Assembly (NCBI RefSeq): GCF_003533305.1
Contig: NZ_DOEH01000021.1
Span: 62,001-126,000 of the forward strand
Direction: 5' to 3'
Origin: Providencia sp.
GTDB taxonomy: Bacteria > Pseudomonadota > Gammaproteobacteria > Enterobacterales > Enterobacteriaceae
DNA: 64,000 bases
Below are positions 1 through 8,985 of this stretch, one piece after another (the first letter of the stretch is position 1; each line of letters starts with the position of its first letter). The position numbers and the translations under genes are program-made. The notes under the pieces were generated by a model. It had not been told where the DNA came from and did not search any database. It saw nothing but the letters and a program-made list of their open reading frames with translations.

Positions 1-275
1 CCCCGGGTGCAACCGCTTATTTGCTAACTGATCAGTTTAAACGTTTACTGATTATTTCAGTCACTATCGGTACAGTAACCAGTGCTGTTGGTGCTTATGC
101 AAGTTACTTCTTAAATGGCGCGACGGGTGGCTTAATTGTCACATTGCAAACTGTTATTTTCTTACTTGCGTTCTTCTTCGCCCCTAAACATGGTTTATTT
201 GCTTCTCGCCGTAAGGCACGAAAAGAAGTCGCAATCTTGCACCAAGAAAAACAACAAGGAGCCTCAAATGAGTGA
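1..275 (+). CDS. sitC: Mn/Fe ABC transporter permease SitC, C-terminal end (partial)
   Basis: This is the C-terminal end of an integral membrane permease of the ZnuB/SitC family (metal ABC-3 transporters). The reading frame is open from base 3 and the gene begins before the window. Visible residues include the PGATAYLLTD stretch at the very start, typical of the permease region before the last membrane helices, followed by two hydrophobic segments and a basic cytoplasmic tail. The stop codon overlaps the start of sitD by 8 bases, so the two permeases are translationally coupled, as in sitABCD and yfeABCD operons. The role is to form, with SitD, the inner-membrane channel for Mn(II)/Fe(II) delivered by the periplasmic SitA. 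The choice of sitC over a related Zn permease rests on the paired second permease. Confidence 0.85.
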   Translation, partial: PGATAYLLTDQFKRLLIISVTIGTVTSAVGAYASYFLNGATGGLIVTLQTVIFLLAFFFAPKHGLFASRRKARKEVAILHQEKQQGASNE

Positions 276-1137
276 TTTTATTGACTTGTTGATGGCACCA
301 TTTGCATTTCCATTTATGCAAAAAGCCTTGATTACCGCCATTGTGACAGGTACTGTCTGCGCCATATTGTCTTGTTTTTTAGTTTTAAAAGGTTGGTCTC
401 TAATGGGAGATGCGATTTCTCATGCAGTGCTTCCCGGAATTATTCTTGCCTCTTTAATTGGGATACCTCTCGCCATTGGTGCATTTGCGTCAGGACTTTT
501 TTGCGCAGTCGCAACCGGATACCTAAAAGAAAATAGCCGAATAAAAGAAGATACCGTGATGGGTATTGTCTTTTCGGGTATGTTTGCTATTGGTCTGGTT
601 ATGTTCGCAAAAATCGATACCGCACAGCATCTTACTCATATTTTGTTTGGTGATATTTTAGGTATTACCGATGATGAATTTAAGCAAATTTTATTATTTG
701 CTGGCATCACAGTAGCTATCATTTTATTAAAACGAAAAGATTTCATGCTGTACTGTTTTGACCCTAATCAGGCTCGTGTCATCGGCCTTCCTGTCAAATT
801 AATTCATTATGGATTACTTTCACTACTAGCCTTAACCATTGTGGCTTCGTTGCAAGCAGTTGGGATCATATTAGTCATTGCAATGCTAATATCCCCCGGC
901 ATCATTGCTTTCGTTCTATGTCGTAGCTTTGGCTGGATGCTGATTATTGCGGTAATTGCCTCTGTCACATCGAGTGTAATTGGGACTATTTTAAGTTTCC
1001 ATATTAATGCAACCACAGGGCCGACTATCGTCGTGACTCAAGCGGTCTACTTTATTGTTGCATTAATATATAGCAAGTTAGTTTTAGCCCGGAAAAAATC
1101 AAAAATTTCGACTAATAATAAATTGCACGCTGCTTAA
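268..1137 (+). CDS. sitD: Mn/Fe ABC transporter permease SitD
   Basis: This is a 289-residue polytopic membrane protein of the metal ABC-3 family, the second permease of the SitABCD/YfeABCD manganese-iron importer. About eight hydrophobic segments are visible. Family-typical stretches are GDAISHAVLPG near residue 48, MGIVFSGMFAIG near residue 95 and the HILFGDILGI motif near residue 130. A longer open frame runs upstream to 136, but I start at the ATG at 268. It has AAGGAG at 256-261 and gives the usual N-terminus and length. It overlaps the sitC stop by 8 bases and is the last gene of the operon, followed by a strong hairpin. No Fur or MntR site can be judged because the promoter lies outside the window. 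Confidence 0.92.
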   Translation: MSDFIDLLMAPFAFPFMQKALITAIVTGTVCAILSCFLVLKGWSLMGDAISHAVLPGIILASLIGIPLAIGAFASGLFCAVATGYLKENSRIKEDTVMGIVFSGMFAIGLVMFAKIDTAQHLTHILFGDILGITDDEFKQILLFAGITVAIILLKRKDFMLYCFDPNQARVIGLPVKLIHYGLLSLLALTIVASLQAVGIILVIAMLISPGIIAFVLCRSFGWMLIIAVIASVTSSVIGTILSFHINATTGPTIVVTQAVYFIVALIYSKLVLARKKSKISTNNKLHAA

Positions 1138-1165
1138 GATGTTATAAAAAATAGAACTAAATAAA

Positions 1166-1202
1166 AAAGGCCGAGTCAGGATATTTACCCTATTCGGCCT
1201 TT
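1166..1202. terminator. Bidirectional terminator between sitD and the four-gene cassette
   Basis: A perfect 9-bp inverted repeat, AAAGGCCGA (1166-1174) and TCGGCCTTT (1194-1202), is flanked by an A-run on the left and T-rich sequence on the right. It can therefore stop transcription of sitD on the plus strand and of the four-gene operon on the minus strand. Confidence 0.8.
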
Positions 1203-1232
1203 CTATTTGTCATTATCGTACTAGTAGTGAAT

Positions 1233-2588
1233 TTATTTACTCATCGTACGAGGGCGGTTATATAGCACCTTATTGTGACTTTGATTTTGTTCATTCTGAT
1301 TTTCATACACTTTCATTTCGCCACTGCCGGCAGCTAGCGCACGTTCAACAACTAATTCCCCGTCTGATGTACTAATAATTTCTTGCAACTGTTGATGTTG
1401 GCTACACCATATTGCATCTACATCTTTGTCTCGGTTAATATCTCTATCAGCTGAAAAAGCCACTGTACGTGTTTGAAAACGCGTTTGAGTTCCCCCTAAT
1501 TCCAATCCATAACCTGGAGTTGAAGGATGTGTCACAACCACTTTTCCATCATCTAGCCATGACTTAACTGCATTATCGTTAACTTGATAACCTAATTGAC
1601 TCAGACCATCTAATACCGTTTTTCTCTGCGCTTGAGCGATGATTTTCTGTTCCGCTTGCTCAATAATTACCTCAAGTTTTTCAATCATTTGTGTATATTG
1701 AATCAAGGTACCACTATTCATCAGTTTTAATGCATCCTCAATCACGGTACGGTCTGCATTTTCAAAAATAGCTAATTCATCAATTAATTGTTCAATTCTA
1801 TCAACTAATTCTATTTTTTGCTGACTCTCTCTCAGCTGAGAAGCCATTGTTAATAGGAGTGAATCTGCACGCAAATGACGTTTTGAGCTTTGTTCCATTG
1901 CCTGAATCAAATTAAGCTGTTGCTCACTACTTTGAACTTCCTGAGTCGTACCGATTTGTTTTAGTTTTTCAATCATCAGTGCAATTTGTTCGCACTGTAA
2001 AGAAAATGGACTTTGGGGTGCACCACTATGCCAGAATTGCTTAACCTCTTCCGATTGCGCTTTTAATTCGCTCAATAACTGCTTTTCAACATCAGTTGGT
2101 TGTGTCGAATTAATTTCTAATACAGAAAGTGCGCGGAAAACTAACAGATTCATCTGCTCGACACTTAAACTACTCGCTTGTTCTAGCGCTGAAATCAAAT
2201 CCGTTTCTGTTGGTAACTGCTGGCGAAGAAGTGCAATGAGCTCAATATAATTACGTTGTCGATATATCTCAGTCCTTGCGTTTAACGCTTGTTGATCAAG
2301 CCTTTTTTCCCTGACATCACGCATTTCCTCCATCAAGACCACAGTAAATTCTTTTACATCTTTATTGAGCTGTACTAAATGACGAGACGTCTGTTTTGCA
2401 ATTTCTAGGGCATCCCTCTCAATTTTTGTATATATCGTATTCAGTTGTGAAATTCGCTTTTCGTTATAGTTTCCCTGTTGACTCAATTTTTGCCATTGTT
2501 TGAACAAACGATTCATCACCGCAAGCTGGCGACGACATTTGATTTCATTCATTTCTCTAACGGTAATGCGGTGAACGGATGAACTCAT
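1233..2588 (-). CDS. Coiled-coil protein, last gene of an unrecognised four-gene cassette
   Basis: A 451-residue soluble protein that I do not recognise. It has no signal peptide or membrane segment. Residues about 30-130 and 190-330 are rich in Glu, Gln, Lys and Leu in long predicted-helical, coiled-coil-like runs. Residues about 335-420 look like a compact alpha/beta domain, with a KVVVTHPSTPGYGLEL stretch, conserved-looking Trp and Cys (IWCSQ), and a VERALAAG segment. The tail is Asn/Gln-rich and probably flexible. It starts 11 bases after the helicase stop, so it is very likely the last gene of the same transcript. Architecture suggests a scaffold, adaptor or substrate for its partners, but nothing in the sequence shows catalysis. 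Shared operon structure is what I see; a role in a common complex is inference. Confidence 0.75.
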   Translation of the reverse strand: MSSSVHRITVREMNEIKCRRQLAVMNRLFKQWQKLSQQGNYNEKRISQLNTIYTKIERDALEIAKQTSRHLVQLNKDVKEFTVVLMEEMRDVREKRLDQQALNARTEIYRQRNYIELIALLRQQLPTETDLISALEQASSLSVEQMNLLVFRALSVLEINSTQPTDVEKQLLSELKAQSEEVKQFWHSGAPQSPFSLQCEQIALMIEKLKQIGTTQEVQSSEQQLNLIQAMEQSSKRHLRADSLLLTMASQLRESQQKIELVDRIEQLIDELAIFENADRTVIEDALKLMNSGTLIQYTQMIEKLEVIIEQAEQKIIAQAQRKTVLDGLSQLGYQVNDNAVKSWLDDGKVVVTHPSTPGYGLELGGTQTRFQTRTVAFSADRDINRDKDVDAIWCSQHQQLQEIISTSDGELVVERALAAGSGEMKVYENQNEQNQSHNKVLYNRPRTMSK

Positions 2589-2599
2589 CTCTAAGCTAC

Positions 2600-5500
2600 C
2601 TAACTGTTTTGGTTACAAATGCTCGTCATTGACGTCTTTGTGGTGGATGAAAGTAATAAAGCTTGATTCACAGCCTCAAATAAATGTTGTTGTGCCATAG
2701 TGCGGTCATAATACCATTCCTTGATGGAGACACGATGAAACACTGGAACCACTTGTTTTAGCACCATTTTACGCCATAATTCTCTTGCTCGCGCATTTTT
2801 CAATAAAGGATGAAAGGGCATATCGCACTCAATACCAATTAGAAAATTGCCGCTATTTTCATCCTCAATTAGGCAATCAAAATAAAATAAATCTGTCTGT
2901 TTTGATTGAGCAATTTTCCAGCCATTTAACTGAATAAATGCTTTAACAGATTCAATAAATGCATCTTGCTGATGATAACTAGATTCAATCGCAGTCTGAG
3001 TATGGCACATACGATTAAGCAAACGTTCATTCTCTTTTTGCATTAATGGGTTACATGCATTTGTCGCATAGGCTAAATAGCCTTGAAGATAATCGCGAGG
3101 GATATCAGGCTTTCTAAAGGTATTCAATAAGTCAGAAATTTCATCAATTGGCATTGATGACATAATAATGACTTGTTGACGGGCTCGCGTAATCGCAACA
3201 TTTAAACGACGTTCCCCTCCTGTTTGCCCTAATACACCGAAATTTCGTCTAAATGTCCCTTGGGCATTTCGTCCAAAAGTGGTCGAGAATAAAATAACGT
3301 CCCGTTCATCACCTTGTACATTCTCTACATTTTTCACAAAAAATGACATGTCCTCATCATTTTTCTGCCGCTGGTTTTCTTGCGTATAAGCTTGTAAGAA
3401 ATACTCATCTTGTTGCGCTTTAGCTCGAATATGTTGATTAATTAATAGTGCTTGCTTTTGATTAAACGTTACCACACCAATTGAAGGACGTTTTTCGAAC
3501 GGCATTTGCCAAATTTTTTCTAGATGCTCAACAACTGCAATAGCTTCCGCTTCATTACTTTGATTGATATAAGTACCACCCACGGAGATTAAATGTAGTG
3601 GTTTTATTTTATTAACGGCGGTTGTTGAAAGCTGCGCTGGAATATTGAGACGATTTTCATAGAAAGCAAAATTTGAAAAATTAATTAGCTCTCGATAAGC
3701 AGAACGATAATGAATATCCAAAGTATGTACTGGCAATACAGTTCGGGCTAAATGCAATAAGTCTGGGCAATCAGTGATTTGACGATAGTCCCATTGAGCA
3801 TCAGCTTGATCTTGCTGCTCATCAAATTCTTCATCATTGTCCTCTTCTTCTATCTGTTTACCCGTAAAAAACTTAGAAGGTGGCATCTGTTTTTCATCGC
3901 CACTTACAATAGCTTTTTTTCCTCTAAACAGAGTCGAAAGTGCAAACTCAATTGGCATTTGTGAGGCTTCATCATAAATTACGCTATCAAACATTGCCGC
4001 TTTAAGCGGTAAGACTTGGCTTGCAACATCAGGTGTCATCAACCAAATTGGGCGTAATTGCATTAATCCCATTTGGCTCCCTTCGCTAATAAATTCACGT
4101 AAACGCCTAGCACGAGGTCCGGCCAAACGCGTAATCTCTTCCCAATCCCGTCTCGACGCTAATTTCTCAATTTCAATATTTAGGGGAAGCGCTTGTTTAT
4201 TAAAATCATGTAATTGCTTTTGAGCGTCTGTTAGTTGAGCCACATCTGACATAAACTGTAAATTATCCATTGCTAAAGCCGGTCTTTGCACTTCAAATTG
4301 TCTTTTTACGTAGATAAAAAATTCATATTTAATGGATTGAATTAATTCGTCAACCCAATCGCTTTCAACATAAGATGCCGTATCACCAAGCTTAGAATGC
4401 ATTAAAGACAAGAAATACCAATGGCTATCAGTAAAATGCGCAGTTTGTTCTCTAAACAATTGAAATTTAGCTAGTTTAGGTAGCTCATTATTTAATTTCT
4501 CAAGCTCATTTGCCAGCGACTGTCCTAAATCGATCGCTTGACTAAATTGTTCAAAGCTCTCTTCTGTGAATGCATTTTGTAATACATGTAATAACCGTAA
4601 ACTTTTTGCCTGCATTGTCGCTTTTAAAATAGCAGATTTAATTTCTAAGCATTGCTGAGTAAATATAAGCTGAGTAAATTCAGCCTGTGGCTGATTGGTT
4701 ATCCCATTAATAATATGCTCCTGCTCGGGATATTGAGCTAATATCACCGCTGAGGATTCAACCTGTTTTAATTGTCCAATCAAAACATGCAATGCTTGCC
4801 GCCATTCACCATTTTGGGTATTAGTTTCAATGGACAATTGTTGATAAAAAGGTAAAAGCTCTTGATATAATAAGCGCCACTGTTGTTCAACTTTGATATT
4901 TTTAAGTAAAACAATGAGTTTTTCTTTATCACCAAACATTCCACTGGAGGCGATAAAGTTATTTAATCGACCTTGACGCTGATAATAAAATGGATTGATG
5001 AAACGGAAGAATGAACCTTCGAGTTTATCGGTAATAGCCCATGATAATTGTGCTAAAACTTGATTATTTATTGGTGCCAATAATTGAAATAATAAAGGAT
5101 CGCAACCTAAGTCATCAATGGCTAATAATCGTTGATTTAATTGTTCGAGTTGAGCAATTAGACTATTTTCCACCCGCTCATCATCTCGCCGATTTAGAAA
5201 CAGTACTAACCATTTCGATAAACATTGCCACTGTTCCACTGATTGTGATAACAAATGTTCTTCACATTGCTTAATCGCTTGCTCATGATTAGTTAACTGT
5301 GTAATCGTTATTTTGTTATAAGCAGAAGCATAAGCCTGTTCACGTTCCTTTTCTGTTTGGATAAACGGCACAATATATTGATTAACTAATTCATATTGCA
5401 GATCATTGACTGAAAATTGTGCTAACTTTCTTAACGCACTATTTTCATAGTCAAGTTGCCACCATTGTAGGCCATGTTGTCTTAAATCTTCGGTTAATAC

Positions 5501-8500
5501 CTCAAAACTGTGTTTATTTAATAAACATAAATGTTCGGTAATTTTTTCGTTATCAAAATAATAATGTGATTTTTGCTCTAATTGAATTAGCCCTGTGAGC
5601 GCCTCTTTATATGACAACTTATATGTATTATCGACCTGATACATTGATTGATAATAATGGTCTAGTTTTTCTTCAAAACGTTGAACACGAGAAACAAGGT
5701 ACAAACGCTGTTCTAGCCAATTTTTTTCATTATTTTCCTTGGCCCATAGCTGCTCAATTTGTTCTCTAACCGCTAAAATAATCTCTCTGCTTTTTTGGTT
5801 CTGATTAACCATCAGCACTCTGTCTGATAAACCACTCGCAACCAACCGCTTATAAACTACCTCTAATGCAGCAGGTTTTTGGCAAATCACTAATGCTGTT
5901 TTTTGTAAACCAATTGCATCTGCAATTAAACTCACAATAGTTTGGCTCTTTCCTGTTCCTGGCGGCCCTTCAATCAATAGCCCAGTATTGGTACGAGCGG
6001 TATTTACAATTTGTTCCTGTGAAGGATCGAGTAATGAAAGTGTGAATTGATTGATTGTAGATGCGTCAAAATGGACATCAGTCGAGCTGGATTTTTCGTT
6101 ATCGCTAGAATGTAAAGGCAAGTTCAACATCGTGGCTAGAGCGGTTTGGTTAATCGGCAATGAGGCGATTTGCTGTAAGTCACTGCTCATTGCTTGACCA
6201 ATAAATGAAGTATGGAACAACACCGCCGAACACACAATTTCAGCACTATTATCGGCGATTGCGTCGTCAATTATCGGTAACGGGGTCAAAATTGATTGTT
6301 TTACAGGCAATAAAGATGACAACGTATCCATAATATCTTCAATACTTAACCCTGATTTCGATAGTAATTTATCTAATACTTTTTGCCATTCATTGACAGC
6401 AGGGATCCCTACAAAATTAGCTAACGCCGGATTTAAACGAATTGCTGCTCTTTCATTATCGAAACTTAATTGAATTGGACGATTTTGAGCAATTGATGAC
6501 AACAATGATACTGGCCACAAAAATAACGGGGCAATACGTGGTTTCACAAGATTCGGCTGAGTGTTAATCAATAAGAATGGAAAGCCAAGATACATGCCAT
6601 TAATACCAGTATCTCTTTGATATAACTGCGTATTAGACTGTAGAATACGTAAGCGATTATTGACACCACTGCGTTGTAATAATAAGTCACTATCAATAGA
6701 TACGCCGCTTTTTTTTCGGTTAATAATATGTTCGAGTAACACACTAGCACTATGTGCTGATGAGCTATGCAAAGAATTATCACATTCGGTTAGATCAACT
6801 CTGCCTGTATTTTGCGTTAAGCGCATACGAACTAAACTACCGCGTTGGGTGACAGAAATGAGTTTTTGCGAGAAAAAATGTAATACTTCTAAGATATATT
6901 TTTGTGACTCCGGAACTTGCCATTGATTTATAGGCACAGCCAACATCACTAATATTTTATTCAATGGTAAGCGACGAGTTAATAGATATCGTTCAGACCA
7001 GCTATCTAATTCTGCAATTCCAATTCTTTTAAAATCACTCAAACATTCACTCAATAATGAATATAACTCATTGCGAGGTAATAAAAGCTGCTGTCTCGCA
7101 CTATCATCATTAAAATTATCAACATCATGTTGTTTCGCTAATACTGATGCTTCATTAATGATAGTTTCGAGGGATATTAATTGACCAATATCTGCACTTA
7201 ATAACAAAATATAATCGACATCTTGCTTATTTTGACGATCAAATAGCGCTTGTAAACTTTCATTATGTGAATCAGGAAATTGCTGGTGAATAATATCCCA
7301 ACGGGCTGATAATTGGCTTATAGATGTAATCAGTAAATAAAGCCGTAAGCTTTGTTCACTCAATAATATATTTTGTTGTTGTGCCCGCTGACGAACTTGA
7401 TTTTGGCGATAATACAGCTGAACCAACCAATGCTGAGCATCAATCGCTTGTATATATTGACTTAATGGTTCACAAATAAGTTGATAAGCTAATGAAGGAT
7501 TATCAAGTAACCATGATGGTGTAATAATCTCGCCACGATAGACAAATGGCATATTAGGATTGAGTATCTTCAACGCCAAAGTAAGTCTAATACTGTCGTC
7601 CATATCTTGATGAACTTGCATATCAACCAAGTTCTGTAATTGCTTAATCACCTGATTTGCATTAGTAAATTTAGCGACCCATGAGCTAATTTCACCACGC
7701 ATCAATAATTGAACAGCCTCATCCCAATGCTTTTTCTCACCCGCCACCATCGCAAATGCATCGAGTTGACTGAACTGAAAACTAGCAAATTGGATTTGAT
7801 GATTTTGTGGTTGAAAATTCTCGATTGAAGATTCAGGAGCCTGGACAGGATGACCTTGCAACCAAGCAGAAACTTGTGGCCACTGCCAACGCAAAAAGCG
7901 ATCGCGGCACAATAACCCACGAAGTAACAATTGTGTATTGCTATCAATATCATCAGGTAAATCAATACCATTGGTCATAACTTGAATCAAAAAGGCATTA
8001 TCTTGAATATGAGCAAAGCACTCACCTTGAGTCAATTGCTCAAGTAAAATAATCCCCAAACTCCACCAGTCTGACGCTGCACTCACTCCCCCAGCCAATG
8101 TTTCAGGCGCGCTATAACGGGAAATATCTAAAGGAGATACAATATCAAGATCAAATTCAGATAAGCATGCAGAACTATATTCAATCACAACAATATCAAG
8201 AGGATCACGACTGCGGATCAATAAATTTGATGGACGCAAGTCGCGATGCCGCAATCCGTGTTCAGTAAAAACAGCAATCGCTTGGCCCATTTCTTCAATT
8301 AATTTTGGGATCTCAGTGGGCTGCCAAAAGTCACCTTGTTCGATAAATTGGCTCAATGAACCACCACTAAGGCGTTCAGTGACATGCCAAGCCCGTTGCT
8401 GCCAGCGACCAATTTGATAAAATTCAGGAACATGGTCGGTAGGAATTAATTTTAGTACTTGATAAACAGCAGGATCGGGTTCTTCACCTTTTTGATAAAG

Positions 8501-8980
8501 CGTGAGAATGCCACATTGCCCTGTCGTTACATGGTTAACCAGATAGCGTTCTCTTGTACTATCAATCCCATTAATACGCTGCTCTAATTGCCAATCACCA
8601 ATAATTTGTTTTGGCGATTCAGGAGCAAGCGCGTCTGTGTTTTCATGTACATGAGATGGTGCAGCGTCAGCGCCACAAGTAAAGCAGATGAAATCACCGT
8701 CGTTCATAGGATGACCATTGGTACAAACAAGCGATGATAACGACGGATTATCTGTATTTATTGATTCCGTTTCAACAACTGGTATGTCAATAAGACCAAC
8801 ACTTTCACCCGTTAATGGTCGCCAACCGGACTCATGAATAGGCTCAAGCGTTAAATCCCAGCCACAGGTTTTACTGTTATTTTGTTCAAGATTAATCATC
8901 CCTGCGCAAAAAATTTCAGTTAAAGGGCGTTCTGTATGGCAATGGGGGCAAAAGCGTATCATGGTCATCCGTTGTTCCAA
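2600..8980 (-). CDS. Giant zinc-ribbon / pseudokinase-like / DUF4011-SF1 helicase / MTES_1575-like nuclease protein
   Basis: A 2126-residue multidomain protein. Residues 11-39 carry a Cys zinc-ribbon (C11, C14, C25, C39), and residues 86-102 a second one (C86, H90, C99, C102). Residues about 127-375 form a protein-kinase-like fold with HRDLRPSN at 245-252, APE at 291-293 and DWWSLG at 304-309. The beta3 lysine is missing (GILTLY, 157-162) and DFG is replaced by EYS (267-269), so it is probably a pseudokinase or impaired kinase. Residues about 740-870 resemble DUF4011. An SF1 helicase follows: Walker A GPPGTGKS 1005-1012, DEAS 1670-1673, GDEKQMPP 1694-1701, QGDERD 1889-1893 region, LNVAITRAR 1926-1934. 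A long helical insert separates motifs Ia and II. Residues about 2009-2100 resemble the REase_MTES_1575 fold (D2035, E2051, D2053). It lies between the radical-SAM gene and the coiled-coil gene with 5- and 11-base gaps. Confidence 0.85.
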   Translation of the reverse strand: MEQRMTMIRFCPHCHTERPLTEIFCAGMINLEQNNSKTCGWDLTLEPIHESGWRPLTGESVGLIDIPVVETESINTDNPSLSSLVCTNGHPMNDGDFICFTCGADAAPSHVHENTDALAPESPKQIIGDWQLEQRINGIDSTRERYLVNHVTTGQCGILTLYQKGEEPDPAVYQVLKLIPTDHVPEFYQIGRWQQRAWHVTERLSGGSLSQFIEQGDFWQPTEIPKLIEEMGQAIAVFTEHGLRHRDLRPSNLLIRSRDPLDIVVIEYSSACLSEFDLDIVSPLDISRYSAPETLAGGVSAASDWWSLGIILLEQLTQGECFAHIQDNAFLIQVMTNGIDLPDDIDSNTQLLLRGLLCRDRFLRWQWPQVSAWLQGHPVQAPESSIENFQPQNHQIQFASFQFSQLDAFAMVAGEKKHWDEAVQLLMRGEISSWVAKFTNANQVIKQLQNLVDMQVHQDMDDSIRLTLALKILNPNMPFVYRGEIITPSWLLDNPSLAYQLICEPLSQYIQAIDAQHWLVQLYYRQNQVRQRAQQQNILLSEQSLRLYLLITSISQLSARWDIIHQQFPDSHNESLQALFDRQNKQDVDYILLLSADIGQLISLETIINEASVLAKQHDVDNFNDDSARQQLLLPRNELYSLLSECLSDFKRIGIAELDSWSERYLLTRRLPLNKILVMLAVPINQWQVPESQKYILEVLHFFSQKLISVTQRGSLVRMRLTQNTGRVDLTECDNSLHSSSAHSASVLLEHIINRKKSGVSIDSDLLLQRSGVNNRLRILQSNTQLYQRDTGINGMYLGFPFLLINTQPNLVKPRIAPLFLWPVSLLSSIAQNRPIQLSFDNERAAIRLNPALANFVGIPAVNEWQKVLDKLLSKSGLSIEDIMDTLSSLLPVKQSILTPLPIIDDAIADNSAEIVCSAVLFHTSFIGQAMSSDLQQIASLPINQTALATMLNLPLHSSDNEKSSSTDVHFDASTINQFTLSLLDPSQEQIVNTARTNTGLLIEGPPGTGKSQTIVSLIADAIGLQKTALVICQKPAALEVVYKRLVASGLSDRVLMVNQNQKSREIILAVREQIEQLWAKENNEKNWLEQRLYLVSRVQRFEEKLDHYYQSMYQVDNTYKLSYKEALTGLIQLEQKSHYYFDNEKITEHLCLLNKHSFEVLTEDLRQHGLQWWQLDYENSALRKLAQFSVNDLQYELVNQYIVPFIQTEKEREQAYASAYNKITITQLTNHEQAIKQCEEHLLSQSVEQWQCLSKWLVLFLNRRDDERVENSLIAQLEQLNQRLLAIDDLGCDPLLFQLLAPINNQVLAQLSWAITDKLEGSFFRFINPFYYQRQGRLNNFIASSGMFGDKEKLIVLLKNIKVEQQWRLLYQELLPFYQQLSIETNTQNGEWRQALHVLIGQLKQVESSAVILAQYPEQEHIINGITNQPQAEFTQLIFTQQCLEIKSAILKATMQAKSLRLLHVLQNAFTEESFEQFSQAIDLGQSLANELEKLNNELPKLAKFQLFREQTAHFTDSHWYFLSLMHSKLGDTASYVESDWVDELIQSIKYEFFIYVKRQFEVQRPALAMDNLQFMSDVAQLTDAQKQLHDFNKQALPLNIEIEKLASRRDWEEITRLAGPRARRLREFISEGSQMGLMQLRPIWLMTPDVASQVLPLKAAMFDSVIYDEASQMPIEFALSTLFRGKKAIVSGDEKQMPPSKFFTGKQIEEEDNDEEFDEQQDQADAQWDYRQITDCPDLLHLARTVLPVHTLDIHYRSAYRELINFSNFAFYENRLNIPAQLSTTAVNKIKPLHLISVGGTYINQSNEAEAIAVVEHLEKIWQMPFEKRPSIGVVTFNQKQALLINQHIRAKAQQDEYFLQAYTQENQRQKNDEDMSFFVKNVENVQGDERDVILFSTTFGRNAQGTFRRNFGVLGQTGGERRLNVAITRARQQVIIMSSMPIDEISDLLNTFRKPDIPRDYLQGYLAYATNACNPLMQKENERLLNRMCHTQTAIESSYHQQDAFIESVKAFIQLNGWKIAQSKQTDLFYFDCLIEDENSGNFLIGIECDMPFHPLLKNARARELWRKMVLKQVVPVFHRVSIKEWYYDRTMAQQHLFEAVNQALLLSSTTKTSMTSICNQNS

Positions 8981-8985
8981 TATCG

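Noticed and set aside
136..267. Longer N-terminus for SitD from an ATG at 136
   Set aside because: It lies within sitC in another frame. The ATG at 268 has AAGGAG and gives the family start and length.
7702..7971. 89-codon frame inside the giant helicase gene
   Set aside because: Out-of-frame shadow on the same strand as a continuous 2126-codon gene.
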